A stretch of 64,000 bases of DNA from Elmis aenea (GCA_947652605.1 OX393577.1:53530108-53594107), one strand, 5' to 3'. Shown: positions 33,716 to 44,845, counted from the first letter of the stretch. Notes: a model not told the origin generated them from the sequence alone. Program-made: numbers and translations.

Positions 33716-35029
33716 ATAAAAGAAATTGTTGGGGTCTTAATCGCTGATTTGGCAAAGTAATAAATAATACTTCTATGACATTTCATTGTTATACTTTTTT
33801 ATACTTTATATGTAAAATATCATATAAGTATAACTGTCTATAAATAATCGTTATTTACTCATTATTACAATAAGTAGAGAAAAAATGGGGAAACAAAGCA
33901 AGTCAGTACAATAAAAGCCATTTTTTTTCTGCAGTCAACATTTAGCAAATTTTCTATTGATTTCTTAGAGTTTTACCTACACAAAGTATGGTGAATTATA
34001 AACAGTAATAAATTCTCATCTTTAAGTTATGTGGTTAAGACACATACTTTAAAATTGTAAAACACTGTTTTATTATTACATAATAAGGTTTTTCTGTCTT
34101 CGATATGCTGTGATTACAAGACACTATCAACCGCCAACTTTAATTTATGCGGACGACATTATTGTACAACATTTTAGTATTATAATTAAAGAGACCTAAC
34201 AACTGCCGTTTTACAAGTCGACTGGGTAGAAACCATCGAGGGAGGCCCTTAATACCATATGGCGTCTTAATTGAATCTGAAACACCTGAACTTATTTACG
34301 ACATCAGCCACAAGGGAAACTCAGAATCGTTTAATAACAAAATGTTGATGGTTTGTGCAGAGGCTAAAGTAATGCACTTCTGAAACTTATAAGACAGCCA
34401 CAATACCACTTTTGAACTAAATATTCTCAAAGCTCCTATGAAACTAAAACGACGAAGAGGTAATATTACCTTTGTTCCCAATGCAGTAAATACTCTGTAA
34501 GCTGTAACGATGATACGATATATCAGTAAGACTTAGCAAACATGATATATTACTGAAGTATGATTAGCAATGATATTAAATGGATTTAAAGGTACTTAAA
34601 CTTCTTACAATAAGAATCAAAGGGTATTTACTTGCTCTAAGTTGATTGTTTTTATAATTTAATGCTTATACAAATTTAAAAGTTGTTGAAACGAAAGCGC
34701 ATCACATCTTTTTAATTTATATCCCATTAATAATATTAAGTAAAATGTTATTAAATAATGGAACAGTAAATTTTTATGGGAAATAAAGCAGAGAGAAAGA
34801 GACAAAAACGAAGGAAAATGAACAGATGGACAGAACAATAAAAAATTAGTTATTTGATTGAGAATGGAAAGATGAAAAAAAAATGGAACAGCGAGAGTAA
34901 AAGAAAAGCATAGCGAGAAAGGAGAAGGAAAAAGGTTTTTCTTACTTTTGATAAGACAATATTAAAATTGGTCAAAATAAGTCAACTATTCATTTTTTTT
35001 TATAATACTCAACTGGACCAAACAATAGA
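33716..35029. other. No intact gene; one possible RT motif
   Basis: At about 34135-34170 the plus strand reads LIYADDIIVQHF, resembling the YADD box of reverse transcriptases. Nothing around it aligns well, so it may be LINE debris or chance. The rest is AT-rich; 34790-34930 is purine-rich (GAGAGAAAGAGACAAAAACG and similar). Confidence 0.3.
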
Positions 35030-35799
35030 AAATTAAGCTTAACGAGCTTAAGTTCCTCCATGTCAATTTTACAAATAAAAGGATAACTGATCTACTGCTA
35101 CTTAATATAAATGGAACTATAGTGACATATGAAAATCAAGCGAAAATCTTGGCATGACGCTTGACGCAAAATTGCGATAAAAAGAACATGTTAAAAAGAA
35201 AAAAATCGGACATAATCTAAAATACAGACAGTACTTCTGGCTTCTTGGAAGATATTCCAAATTATCATTATATAATAAGATGCTAATATACAAACAGGTC
35301 CTGAAACTGGTGTGGCTTTACTGTATTCAACTTTGGAGTTGCACCAAAGACAGCAATATTACATCTATTTAGATTTTCCAAACAAAGTGCTACGTAATAT
35401 GGTAAACGCTCCATGGTACCTCAGCAACAATGATCTTCATCGAGATCTTGGTATACCGATGGTTAAGGAAGAAATAAAAAGGTTTGCTGGTAAACATGAA
35501 GCCAGACTCCACTATCATGAGTGCAGAAGCTCTTCAACTGCTGGACAACCAACATCTTGTCCTAAGATTGAAGAGGACCGAGTCCTTTGAACTCGTGTAG
35601 TGTGTTTTGTGTAAGAAGCAGAGCATAGTGCGCGAGAGAGTGCATACAATATAGTCAGAACAATCTAGAAGACATCAATGGATGGACTCTAGTTCTTAAG
35701 TATTTAGTTTTAAGCTTTATTAGAAAAAAAAATTGATGGTTGGCCTATTAGACCAGTATTAATAACTCAAACACCGTAGGTGTTAAAAAAAAAAAAAAA
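35030..35799 (+). pseudogene. Jockey-type LINE, 3' end of RT ORF with poly(A)
   Basis: Successive frames read MTLDAKLR (stop) KEHVKKK, then NKMLIYKQVLKLVWLYCIQL, then VLRNMVNAPWYLSNNDLHRD and LGIPMVKEEIKRFAGKHEAR, ending in a basic tail. This is the characteristic order of the C-terminus of Jockey-clade reverse transcriptase. Stops and frameshifts make it inactive. About 200 bp of 3' UTR follow and a 15-base A-run closes the copy at 35785-35799, as expected for target-primed insertion. The catalytic RT core is not present. Confidence 0.85.
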
Positions 35800-35929
35800 C
35801 GATGAAAGACTAAAAACAGACTTCACCCATCAGTGACTTAGAGTTTCCAATGACTGCCCGAAACATTACATTCGCCACTACTACACGAGTTCAAACGGTT
35901 TTTTCATTTCAGCCTTTTGGATCAATCCA

Positions 35930-36475
35930 TGATTGTCTAAGATAGTTTTGTATATTGTTGTCAATCATAAGGATAGGATTGGGCCCAAGACACTGCCTTA
36001 AGGGACTCCTGCTTTCTTTTCTTTCAGTTAAGAGTATGCGTTTTTTTGTTTTATCTTGAACAATCTGTCTAATGTATCTGACATTATTAGTTCTACATAT
36101 TGTGTAAGTAGTATTTTGTTTAACTTGAGTTCAGTCCTTCATAAGAAACTTTATCTTGAGCCACGTCAAAGAAGATAGTAAAGCAGACTAGTTTTCCTCT
36201 AATGCCTTTTCTATTACGTCCGTTATTCGGTGAACTTGGTCTAACGTAGAGTGTTTCTGTCTGAATTGATGGTTTGGGATAAGATTTTTTTCTATTAAGG
36301 GTTGTAGCCTTTCGAAAGTAATATCTTGGATAACTTTAAAATGTTGGCAATAGTGATATATGCCTTCGCGATTTGGCTTCGTTTGGTCGTTTGCCTGGCT
36401 TTTGTAGCATAACGACTTCTGCTACTTTCAAGAAACTAGGAACATATTTGTCTTAATGCTGTATTTGTTAAGTAC
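35930..36475 (-). pseudogene. Jockey-type LINE, middle of the RT domain
   Basis: The minus strand gives, from right to left along the window, VPSFLKVAEVVMLQKPGKRP, an ISLLP block, LIEKNLIPNHQFRQKHSTLD, QVHRITDVIEKALEE, and AGVP(stop)GSVLGPIL. These are consecutive RT motifs of Jockey-like LINEs, in order, with a nonsense change inside the GVPQGS motif and frameshifts between blocks. The piece faces the plus-strand fragment at 35030-35799 and abuts another LINE piece at 36480. Confidence 0.75.
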
Positions 36476-36479
36476 GTCA

Positions 36480-36965
36480 GCGTGACCATACCCTATCGGC
36501 GTAGACTTCTAGGAATGCAAAAACCAACCAAATACAAGGGCATAATGCTCATTGGGAAAAGTCCCAGAAAAAGCTCATTCTAAGGCTATTCTGTCAACGG
36601 TCTCTAAAGAAAAGACAGAATAAATGCTCAAGCTGAGCAGAGTAGACATCAGAGCAGACACAGGACTCGTCACAGGACACTGTGGTCTAAACAAACACCT
36701 CTATATAATACAGCTCTCAGGGACCGATATATGCAGAGGATGTGGTGAAGAAGAAGAAGCTCCTCTTAACGTAATATGCTAGTGTGGACTCACACACTAT
36801 CGGTGTAGACTTCTAGGGATGGAAGAAGCCAACCAAGAAGAGTTAAGAAAAACACCCTTAAAGAAAATCTTGGAGTTTTTTAAAAACACAGGACTTCTGT
36901 AAGGGACTATTACCAAAAAGTACATTAGACCGATAGGTCGCAGTACAGGTACCGAAAGGAAAATT
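36480..36965 (+). pseudogene. RNase H-type LINE, 3' end fragment (copy 1)
   Basis: Contains SRVDIRADTGLVTGHCGLNK-like coding, ICRGCGEEEEAPL and the terminal LKKILEFFKNTGLL before a stop, plus a 3' UTR with AGACCGATAGGTCGCAGTAC. It matches the ends of the copies at 44570-44840 and 55975-57420. The first 50 bases ('CCCTATCGGCGTAGACTTCT') duplicate a more 3' part of the same element, so the copy is internally rearranged. A minus-strand ORF at 36858-37064 is a shadow. Confidence 0.75.
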
Positions 36966-36969
36966 ATAA

Positions 36970-38623
36970 TGACCATACCTTCTAAGACAGTGTATTGAAA
37001 TCACACTTGTTATAAGGTTGAACCCTGGAGCTTTCTTGGGATTTATAAGTAATTTCCTTGGCAACCTTTTTGGAAGTTATTAGTTCAATTTATTTCAACA
37101 TTTTCGGTTTCTTGTATAAATACATCAAAGTGGGTGTAATCGCGATTGAATTCTTTAGCTATGCCAGCAAAAGTTTTAGCTTTCTGCTTATTGTCTCTTG
37201 CCCAAGTGCTATAATATGAAAATTAAAAGGAAAGTATTACGAAAACAATTGACGTAAAGAGCAAAATAGTAGGTATAGGAGTGTGAAGGATAAATATAAT
37301 AGGAAGATTAAATTACGGTAATACATGCTAGAGAGAAAGGTAAAGAAGAACCAAAGGTTAAGGAATAAAATATTGGACTTCTAATAGAGAGAATATATTT
37401 TTTGTCCAGGTACTATGTTAAAAATACAACTTTGATACAAATTGACAATGATGCTTTTAATAACAAAAGAACATTGCAGAGCTTTTTAAGTGTACAACAT
37501 ACCAGTAACATTAATCGTGGATTACCCCTGATAAAAAACACTTGCTTTACTAAAAACTGCTGTTTGCATAATTTAAAAAATAGCCGGGCTTTACGAAGTA
37601 GGAACTCGGCCACACAATATTTTGTCGCAGTAAGTTAAGTTAATAAATTACCCACCTGTAATCTAATTCAAGTCGGCTGAGGCGGTAAAGTCTTTAATCC
37701 AGAACATTTTTCTCTAGTGTGAGTCGGGCCGGATTTGTTTAGGTGTGGATTTACTTTACAACAGACGGCAGATGAACAATAATGCTACCCATACATCTTG
37801 AGGCTGAGATTACGGCCCACGATAAATTGGATCATTTTTACTTGTATAACAACGCGCCCCGATTATAGTTACGGTTGGACGGGAAACTTGAACTAACAAC
37901 ACATGACTTATCGTCATGTTAAACTGCCGTGAGTGTGTTGACTGTTGTGTGCCTTATAAAATCACGCAATGTTGCCACAATATCAAAAGGAATGAGGAAA
38001 CATCAATTTCAACCGCCTTGCGAACAATCTACTGCGTTTTTTACTATACTCTATGATATAACGAATTTGCTCCCAAGGTATTAGATATGCAGAACTATTT
38101 ATAGAATAGGGCCGTATTAAATGAACACTCAGTATTGTTTTCAGATTTGTTCTCTTGACCAACATAGGTCAACAACAAATATTTAACAAATTTGCTCTAA
38201 GGATTAAACATTTCCTGACATGGGAGTTACCAACAGACAAATGTTTAATTTAAACAATAATTGTCTCTTTTCACTACGATGGAGCGTCAATAAGCCCCTT
38301 TATGAAACTGTAATCAATATTATTTATATTGCTTTCAAATTCATATATTTCAGCGCTTTAAAAAAGCCTAAAAACATTTTGGTTACTGTCGCAGCCGGTT
38401 ATCCAGCGCTTCTAAAATGTTTTCGTCACTAGACAGCTTCTCTTTTAGTGTCCCAAACACTTGAAATTTAATTGGGCAAGGACTTATGAGCACGCTGGAT
38501 TGATAATGGAGTTTCTCGATTATTGCAATCATCGCATGGGTTGTATGTAGGTGATTGTCACGCAAGCAAATAAGTATTTAGTAGCCCACAATGCTTAAAA
38601 AGACTAGCTAGCTTCAGATATAT
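36970..38623. other. No gene recognised
   Basis: Short ORFs occur on both strands at 37402-37638 but they overlap each other and show no domain. The segment 37650-37960 is a little GC-richer, without supported features. Confidence 0.35.
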
Positions 38624-38631
38624 CTCTAGTG

Positions 38632-38859
38632 CAGAGGTTCTTCACCTTTTTAGCTGCCGATATCACTTAAGTTCTCAAAAATTTGTTCTCGCACCCCCCC
38701 AGTAAAACAGTAGATCTGGAGTAAGCAGTAAAATACGGTAAATTGGTTAGAGTTCTGGTCATAGAGTAAAAAACCCGATTTGCAGAACTCAGTATTGCAC
38801 CCCCAGGAGGAGCTTCTTGCACCCCAGCGGATGCGCGCACTCCTGGTTAAGGACTACTG
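38632..38859. mobile_element. Probable hAT MITE, 228 bp
   Basis: Ends CAGAGGTTCTTCACC and the reverse complement of CAGTAGTCCTTAACC form imperfect inverted repeats; internal runs 'CTCGCACCCCCC' and 'TTGCACCCC' are typical of this MITE type. Flanks CTCTAGTG and CTTTAGTA match at 6 of 8, suggesting an aged 8-bp duplication. Confidence 0.6.
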
Positions 38860-38884
38860 CTTTAGTAGCTCACAATATTATGTA

Positions 38885-39385
38885 CAGGGTGGGCAAATTT
38901 CGATGTATTAATAGGGAATCTCGATAACTATAAGAGGTATCAGAAAACGGACCGCGAATCCACGATCTCTTTTTTCGAGAAAAAATTAATGATGAAAACT
39001 AAAATTTGCTATCGTCTTTTGTTTTCGAGTTATCGCCGATAACTCGATTTTTCGACTTTTCGTTTTATGACTATATTTCGCTTGTTTATGAAAATAAACA
39101 ACAATAATTTTGACGTTCTACAGGCACTTTTTTGATAAGAATGCAGTGGCGTAGACAATTTTTCGAAAAAAAAATCCAAAATTTGAGTTGTGACATATAG
39201 TTGTATTTTTTTTAAATAGAACCCATAGTTGGCTATGACTTATTTAAATTCCTTAGTTTTTTGTAATTCTTTTTTCACCATTAACTTTTTTTAGACGAAA
39301 GGTATTGAGGATGCGCGGTCCGTTTTTTGATACCTCTTATAGTTACCAAAATTTCGTATGAAAACTTAGAAATTTGCCCACCCTG
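38885..39385. mobile_element. Foldback element, 501 bp
   Basis: CAGGGTGGGCAAATTTCGAT and its right counterpart AAATTTGCCCACCCTG lie inside TA. The arms of about 90 bp include 'CTATAAGAGGTATCAGAAAA' and 'CGGACCGCG', both inverted at about 39312-39350. The middle contains sequence related to the 20.4-kb family (ATAGTTGGCTATGACTTATT). Confidence 0.8.
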
Positions 39386-39459
39386 TACTGGTGAATGTGT
39401 CTCCCTTTATGTAATGCTCCAAAATCGAGGTTTTTACTGACTATCCCTCGTATATTTTA

Positions 39460-40066
39460 CAGGGTGGTCCAAATTCGATGGATTTACATGGGTATCTAAC
39501 TTAATAGTCAAGATACAGAAACGGTTAAATTACAAAAATGTGCAGTTTTTTGAGACAAACTCAAAACAGTTTTTAAATATATTCTATCATTTCCCGTTTT
39601 TCTTGTTTTTTTTTGTTTTCATCTTTAAATAAATTAAAAACCTTCGTAACTTGCGTATTATTGAAAATAAATACATCAACTCTTATATAACTGGAATGGG
39701 AAAAAAATAAGGAATTTAAAAAGACCATAACCAACTATAGTTTCTATTAAAAAAAGGTAAGTTTGTAACTTTTTAACGGCGAGCGTAAATTTTTTTTAGA
39801 ACTTCCAAAATCTACATAAAAATATCTAAAAATAATCTTTATAAACTTTTTCGTTATTTAAAACAATAAGAGAGATATGACACATAAATATAAGAAAAAA
39901 AAAGGTTTTTTCTAATAATTCAAAAACCGGAAATGATAGAATATTTTTGAAAACGGTTTTGAGTTTTTACCAAAAAAAACTGCACCTTTTTGGTAATTTA
40001 ACTGTTTCCCTATCTTGACTATTAAGCGAGATACCCATGTAATCCCATCGAATTTGGACCTTCCTG
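39460..40066. mobile_element. Foldback element, deletion copy of the 20.4-kb family
   Basis: CAGGGTGGTCCAAATTCGAT at the left and ATCGAATTTGGACCTTCCTG at the right sit inside TA. The right arm corresponds to nearly the whole right arm at 20454-21672 (AACTTGCGTATTATT, AAAAAAGGTAAGTTTGT, AAAAACCGGAAATGATA), while the left arm is cut to about 140 bp. A one-sided deletion has removed the centre. Confidence 0.85.
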
Positions 40067-40314
40067 TACTGACCAGGGAAGCTCACGATATGTTGTCGCT
40101 AGAATTTGATTAAGGCTGTGTTTATTATAAATCAAGAACATCAAAACTAAGTGTTTTGCAGAGTTATACGTTCCACTGGCAATTTTCTTCGGAAAAATAG
40201 GGGAAAAACTAAAAAGCTGAATAATAAAAGTGATTTTTGCGTTCGCGTTGGCCATGAAACCGTCAGAGACAAAATCTTAATTTTTTTATTTACCAATCCG
40301 CGCATCCTTTTTAA

Positions 40315-41568
40315 CCCATTAAACGCCAAGCATTAAAATACCGGTTTGATTTCGAATTTTTGTTAATATTCTATCTGATTAGGGTCCAATTAAGACATTT
40401 CTGTAGTTTTTTGGAAAAAAATTTCTTTATATTCTACGAAAATTAATGTTGCGTTAACGCATCAATGGCATATAGTAGTAGTAATTGGGAAAAAATAAAA
40501 TGTTTGTTTTTATAATGTTTTTTTATTTATTTTTATATAATTATATGTTTTATGAGTATAAATATTTAAAAACGAAAAATTTAAAACGAAAAAAAAAAAG
40601 AAATTCTAAAAGAATATAAAAATATTAAAATTTATGAAATTCATGAAAACAATTTGCATGTAGGTGAACTTTACACTTTTGGCAAATGAAAACAGTCTGG
40701 CTTTTACAAAGTCTACATCTTCTTCTTTTACCTTCTAGATTATGTTGAATCACATGATCAACTCTATCTTTTCTCACTTCTTTAGGTAGTTCTGCTTTAG
40801 ATGGTCTTCCTTTATTATTGCTATTATTTTGTAAATTCCTTCCTGCTTGTGTTTCAACTGAATCATCATTGTTTATAAGAGACAATGCAATATATGAACG
40901 GAATTCTAACATTTGGTGGGATAATAACAACATCAATCTCATTATCTTCATAAATATTTTCTATTTCCGCTTCAAGTTCTTTTATTGTCAGAGGTCTATG
41001 TTTATCAAAATCATATTTCCTTTTATTATTACTCATATTTTACAAGAATTACACTAACTTACACAATAACAAACACTTAACGCATCCATACAATATAACT
41101 GCAGGCATGAACAAACTCGCACTTAAGTTGTAAACTCGCGCAACACTTAGATATAATATACTACCGTATGTACGTCTATACCACACAAACTGCCGTTGAT
41201 GCGAAAACGCAACATAATGTTCTTATCTAAAAATCTCTGAATTGATTAATTTTTTTTTACACATAATTTTTTTGTTAGTACTAGAAAGACACTTTTATTG
41301 TAAACTCAGCTTAAATCATATCTCAGAATTTCAAGAAAGAAAATATGCATGACGAAATTATTAAAATTATTATTCTCTAAATTAAAACTTTTTGGTTATT
41401 GTAAAAAGCATTAAACAATAAGTTTAAAATATTATAAAAAATATTCTTAGATAAAATTGACCTTCTACAAAAATATGCTGACAAGAATTTTACAATAAAC
41501 AATTATTTAGTTACTAAAAAAAAATAAACAATTAATGTTGCGTTAACGCATCAATGGCGCTAAATGGG
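40315..41568 (-). mobile_element. piggyBac element, internally deleted, 1.25 kb
   Basis: TTAA lies at both borders (40311-40314 and 41569-41572). The terminal repeats CCCATTAAACGCC and GGCGCTAAATGGG are inverted, and 'TTAATGTTGCGTTAACGCAT' recurs as a sub-terminal repeat at 40444 and 41531. It encodes only the two ends of a transposase (see the pseudogene at 40625-41036), about 1.5 kb of coding DNA having been lost. TTAA targeting with such ends is diagnostic of piggyBac. Confidence 0.88.
40625..41036 (-). pseudogene. piggyBac transposase, N- and C-termini only
   Basis: From an ATG at 41036 the minus strand reads MSNNKRKYDFDKHRPLTIKE and continues through an acidic stretch to EIDVVIIPPNV, the usual N-terminus of piggyBac transposases. 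The sequence then passes, with a change of frame, into LEFRSYIALSLI, a block from near the C-terminus, and finishes with the cysteine-rich domain RRRCRLCKSQTVFICQKCKV and ANCFHEFHKF. That CxxC..CxxC..H..C pattern is the family's C-terminal zinc-binding domain. The catalytic DDD core is missing, so it cannot transpose by itself. The join is a simple internal deletion. Confidence 0.85.
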
Positions 41569-42021
41569 TTAAGTAAAATGGTGCAAAGTTTTTGAAAAAA
41601 ATTTTCAACGGTTCCGGAGAAAAACGCAAAAAACCAGGCCTTTGAAAAAACGGTTTTCGCTATGTTAAAAGCCTATGCAAGTCGCATAGATATAGATATA
41701 TGTACAGATATAGCACAACTTCTCAATTCATAGCGCTTATGCAAGGGTTTCGTTTTTGACGTTTTTCTCCGTAACCGTTCAAGATTGTTTCCAAAACTTT
41801 GCACAATTTTACTTGCAAAGGATGCGCGCATTGGTAAATAAAAAAATTAAGATTTTATCTCCGACGGTTTCATGGCCAACGCGATCGCAAAAAATGACAT
41901 TTTTTCGTAGAAAATGATCAGTACACGTATAACTCTGGAAAACATTTAGTTTTGATTTCCTTGATGCAATAAACACAGCCTTAATCAAATTCTAGCGACA
42001 ACGTATCGTGACCTATCCTTG

Positions 42022-42953
42022 TGAGTAAAAAATACTTGCTAAATAAAATATTTAATTTTGAACTATGCTCTTAGTTTTTGTGGTTATTTACAAAAACGTA
42101 AAAATATGTGACCGAATTTTTTAAACTGGAAATTAGTGCAATATTAAAAAAAAGTCGGAAGTGTTAATGTTCGCTGCAGCCGATGTACGTTTTTGTTTAA
42201 AAACTATGTTTACGAATTTGATGATAAAACTGCGAAAATGTGAAGTAGCTTTTTTATGGATGAGTACCTATAAAATTAAACTGGCAGTACGCCGCGAAGC
42301 CATAAAAACAAACAGTCTGGCCCACTTTTTAACTATAAACACACTAAAACCCAATAAGCCGTTATTGCCTCCCATAAAATTTATGTTTCTATCACCTTCT
42401 ATTGAGGAAAATGCGAAAATGTCACGTCACATAAGCGTGGAAGAAGATGCGAAGGATAAGTACAGAATAAATGATTCGGATTTCAGAGAGAGCATGTAGC
42501 ATGCGAGAGATAATGGAGTTTACACTCTGAAATCTTACTGTTGCGTTAGCCTTGACAGACAAGGACGATATATTATACGGAGGCTCCCATCCTTCGTACA
42601 CTTCGCACGACTGGCACATCCTCCGCTATATTCAGCCGCCTGGGAAAAGTTAACAGTTTGTGTGAGAACAGTTAGTTCTGTCACGGTTCTTAGGGACTTA
42701 GTAGTACAGCCTATTAACAATTAATGATATCAGATAAAGTTGGTCACAGCATTGCTTGCGAATGACTTCGTTAAAAGGTGCCATGGACTGTTCTGGCAAA
42801 TGTTTATTGCCACTGTAGTTATAACTTCATCAAGTTGTGACAACTTTACTTAATGAATAATTTTATTTCTGCGTAACTTTTACAAGCAAATACTGGTAGT
42901 AAAGAACTTAATACAAACTTATACAGCGCGTAAGTAAGTAAAGTGTCCAAATA
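42022..42953. other. Unassigned DNA with a 112-codon ORF
   Basis: A plus-strand ORF at 42161-42499 (starting MLMFAAADVRFCLKTMFTNL) is basic and without recognisable motif. Base composition is slightly richer in G+C between 42280 and 42720 than in the flanks. It may be a fragment of a host exon or chance; I cannot support a function. Confidence 0.3.
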
Positions 42954-44042
42954 CAGGGTGATTGAAATTCGAGTTTAAGCATCAGGATCTTGCTTATTAT
43001 AATAGCTAGAATATAGGTTTAAATTCGGCAAAGTTGCTAAATTTGGTGCTCATTAATAATCTGAATCAAACGGTATCCGAGAAAATTGGAAAAAACCGGA
43101 AAATACGATTTTTGAAAATCGTCTATAACTCCTTTGGAGTTTGAAATATTTCAAATGTGTAAAAACATTGCTGAAGCAACTTTTTAAGCCGCATCGGATA
43201 GTGATCACCAATATTTTCTAAACCGATGCGTTTTTGTTTTATTACGCCTAACTTTATTTTTTCTTATGGGCGCAATTTTTGCTATTTACATAATCAAATA
43301 GCATTTATTTTTCTTAATTCATTGATGTATCACACATGGTATTTTACTTCTACATTAATTGTCAAATTTGAAAAAATACGTTTAAATCAGGCTGGCCAGT
43401 CATGGTAGTTTATGTTGTTTCCATGACAACCAATCAACAAACTTAAAGTTTTGAAAGCCTGTTACTGTCAGATTAATAAATTCGTAAAGAAGAACTTCAA
43501 TAACGAAGAAAAACGCGATATGCTGCAAATTTTTTATTCATTGAATAGGAATTCTGTCAAGTCAACGATATGCAGATACATATCCAGAAAGAAGACAACC
43601 CTCGCACACATATTTTTGTTCATTGGAAAGTTGGTAAATACGTACACAGCATGTGAAAATTGTATTACAATACATTTCTTCGTTATTGAAGTTCATTTTT
43701 ACGAATTTATTAATTAAAAAAATAAAGTTGGTTATAATAAAACAAAAACGCATCGGTCTAGAAAAAATTGGTGATCACTATCCGATGCGGCTTAAACTAT
43801 TGCTTGGGCAATGTTTTTACACATTTAAAATGTTTCAAACTCCAAAGGAGTTATAGACGATTTTTAAAAATCGTATTTTCCGGTTTTTCCCAAGTTTCTC
43901 GGATACCGTTTGAGATATCTCCAATTTCTCTTCGGATTATTAATGAGCACCAAATTTAGCAACTTTGCCGAATTTAAACCTATATTCTAGCTATTATAAT
44001 AAGCGAGATCCCCATGCTTAAACTCGAATTTCAATCACCCTG
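42954..44042. mobile_element. Foldback carrying two inverted 5' ends of a transposase gene
   Basis: CAGGGTGATTGAAATTCGAG and its mirror CTCGAATTTCAATCACCCTG are bounded by TA. The arms of about 310 bp share GCAAAGTTGCTAAATTTGGT, AAAATCGTCTATAACTCC and AACGCATCGG; a further inner block (about 43471-43510 and 43671-43713) is also inverted and holds the start of a coding region. The loop between carries the rest of a helix-turn-helix domain. The whole looks like the 5' portion of one transposon joined head to head with a second copy of itself. Confidence 0.85.
43463..43636 (+). pseudogene. DUF4817-like helix-turn-helix of a transposase, decayed
   Basis: The plus strand reads INKFVKKNFNNEEKRDMLQI and then FYSLNRNSVKST; after a one-base shift at about 43565 it continues RYADTYPERRQPSHTYFCSLE and stops. 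The pattern (E-K-x-x-M, R-N, Y-P-E-R-R-x-P) is that of the N-terminal HTH domain called DUF4817 in insect Tc1/mariner-related proteins; this match is from memory of the family, not a search. The opposite arm, on the minus strand, encodes the same start with an ATG at 43696 (MNFNNEE), whereas here that codon is AAG. No DDE catalytic part is present. Confidence 0.6.
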
Positions 44043-44044
44043 TA

Positions 44045-44565
44045 TAAGGAAATGATTTTACGCGTAAAAATAAGTCAAGAAGTAATTACATCTCTAAATA
44101 AATATGTATAATTTTAACAAAACTAAGTATTTTTATAATTTTAATACGAACACATAAATTACTATTAAAATAAAAAAAATCACACAAAGCTGAATTTTAC
44201 TTCGTTGTATTGCGTTAAGACACTGATTTTCATTCAGATTTAGTTGAAAGGGTCGAATGGGGACAATTTGACAAAGGTAGACAATCAGATCCTTTCGCAT
44301 TTCTGAAAAAATAATTTAACGTCTTATTCGGTATTGAAAATTGGAAGACCACAAATTAATGCAATGTAAAATATTAAGTGTTTTTACGCTTTACTATGTG
44401 ATTTAATAAAATTTTGGGAGGAGATTGCGGACCTGACTTCGTTTTGTTATTTCAGTGGTTGAAAATATCAAGTGGGTTTTATTTACAAGCAGCAACTTTT
44501 GTTTTAAGACAAAATTAGCATTTTTATAGTGTCTGTGAATTATTGCATCTGCAGTTATGTCTAAT
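44045..44565. other. No gene recognised
   Basis: AT-rich spacer between the foldback and a LINE fragment. Confidence 0.35.
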
Positions 44566-44569
44566 ATGC

Positions 44570-44845
44570 AGTAAAAACCTATATTGGTCTATTGTAGCCT
44601 CTGGTAATAACCCTTTAAAGAAGTCCTGTGTTTTTGAAAAACTCCAGGATTTTCTTTAAGGATGATTTTTCCCATTCCCAGAAGTCTACGCCGATAGTGT
44701 GTGAATGTTTCACACTGGCATAATACGTGAAGAGGAGTATCTTCTTCTTCACCACATGCTCTGCATATATCGGTCTCTGAGAGCCCTATTATGTAGAAGT
44801 GTTTGTTTAGCCCACAGTGTCCTGTGACGAGTCCTGTTACTTTGT
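44570..44845 (-). pseudogene. RNase H-type LINE, 3' end fragment (copy 2)
   Basis: The minus strand carries VTGHCGLNKHF, ICRACGEEEDTPLHVLCQC and ILEFFKNTGLL or close variants, then the short 3' UTR with 'AATAGACCAATATAGG'. This copy keeps the C-C-H-C spacing of the terminal zinc-knuckle-like motif better than the other two. It is severely 5'-truncated. Confidence 0.8.

Larger units (their letters stand above)
40074..42021. mobile_element. Foldback element interrupted by a piggyBac insertion
   Basis: The left end CAGGGAAGCTCACGATATGT and the right end, inverted, CAAGGATAGGTCACGATACG start arms that share GTTGTCGCTAGAATTTGATT, AAGGCTGTGTTTATT, GTGATTTTTGCG, TTGGCCATGAAACCGT and CGGAGAAAAACG. 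The left arm is broken at 40311-41572 by a TTAA-flanked piggyBac derivative. The right arm is continuous at the equivalent place. ORFs at 40022-40336 are arm by-products. Confidence 0.8.

Noticed and set aside
33429..33786. Minus-strand ORFs with Thr-Pro or Ser-Arg-Ser-Arg repeats
   Set aside because: They are translations of the ACTCCG hexamer arrays of a hAT MITE with an exact TSD.
34135..34170. YADD box suggesting an RT gene
   Set aside because: No flanking RT motif could be aligned, so it was not called as a feature of its own.
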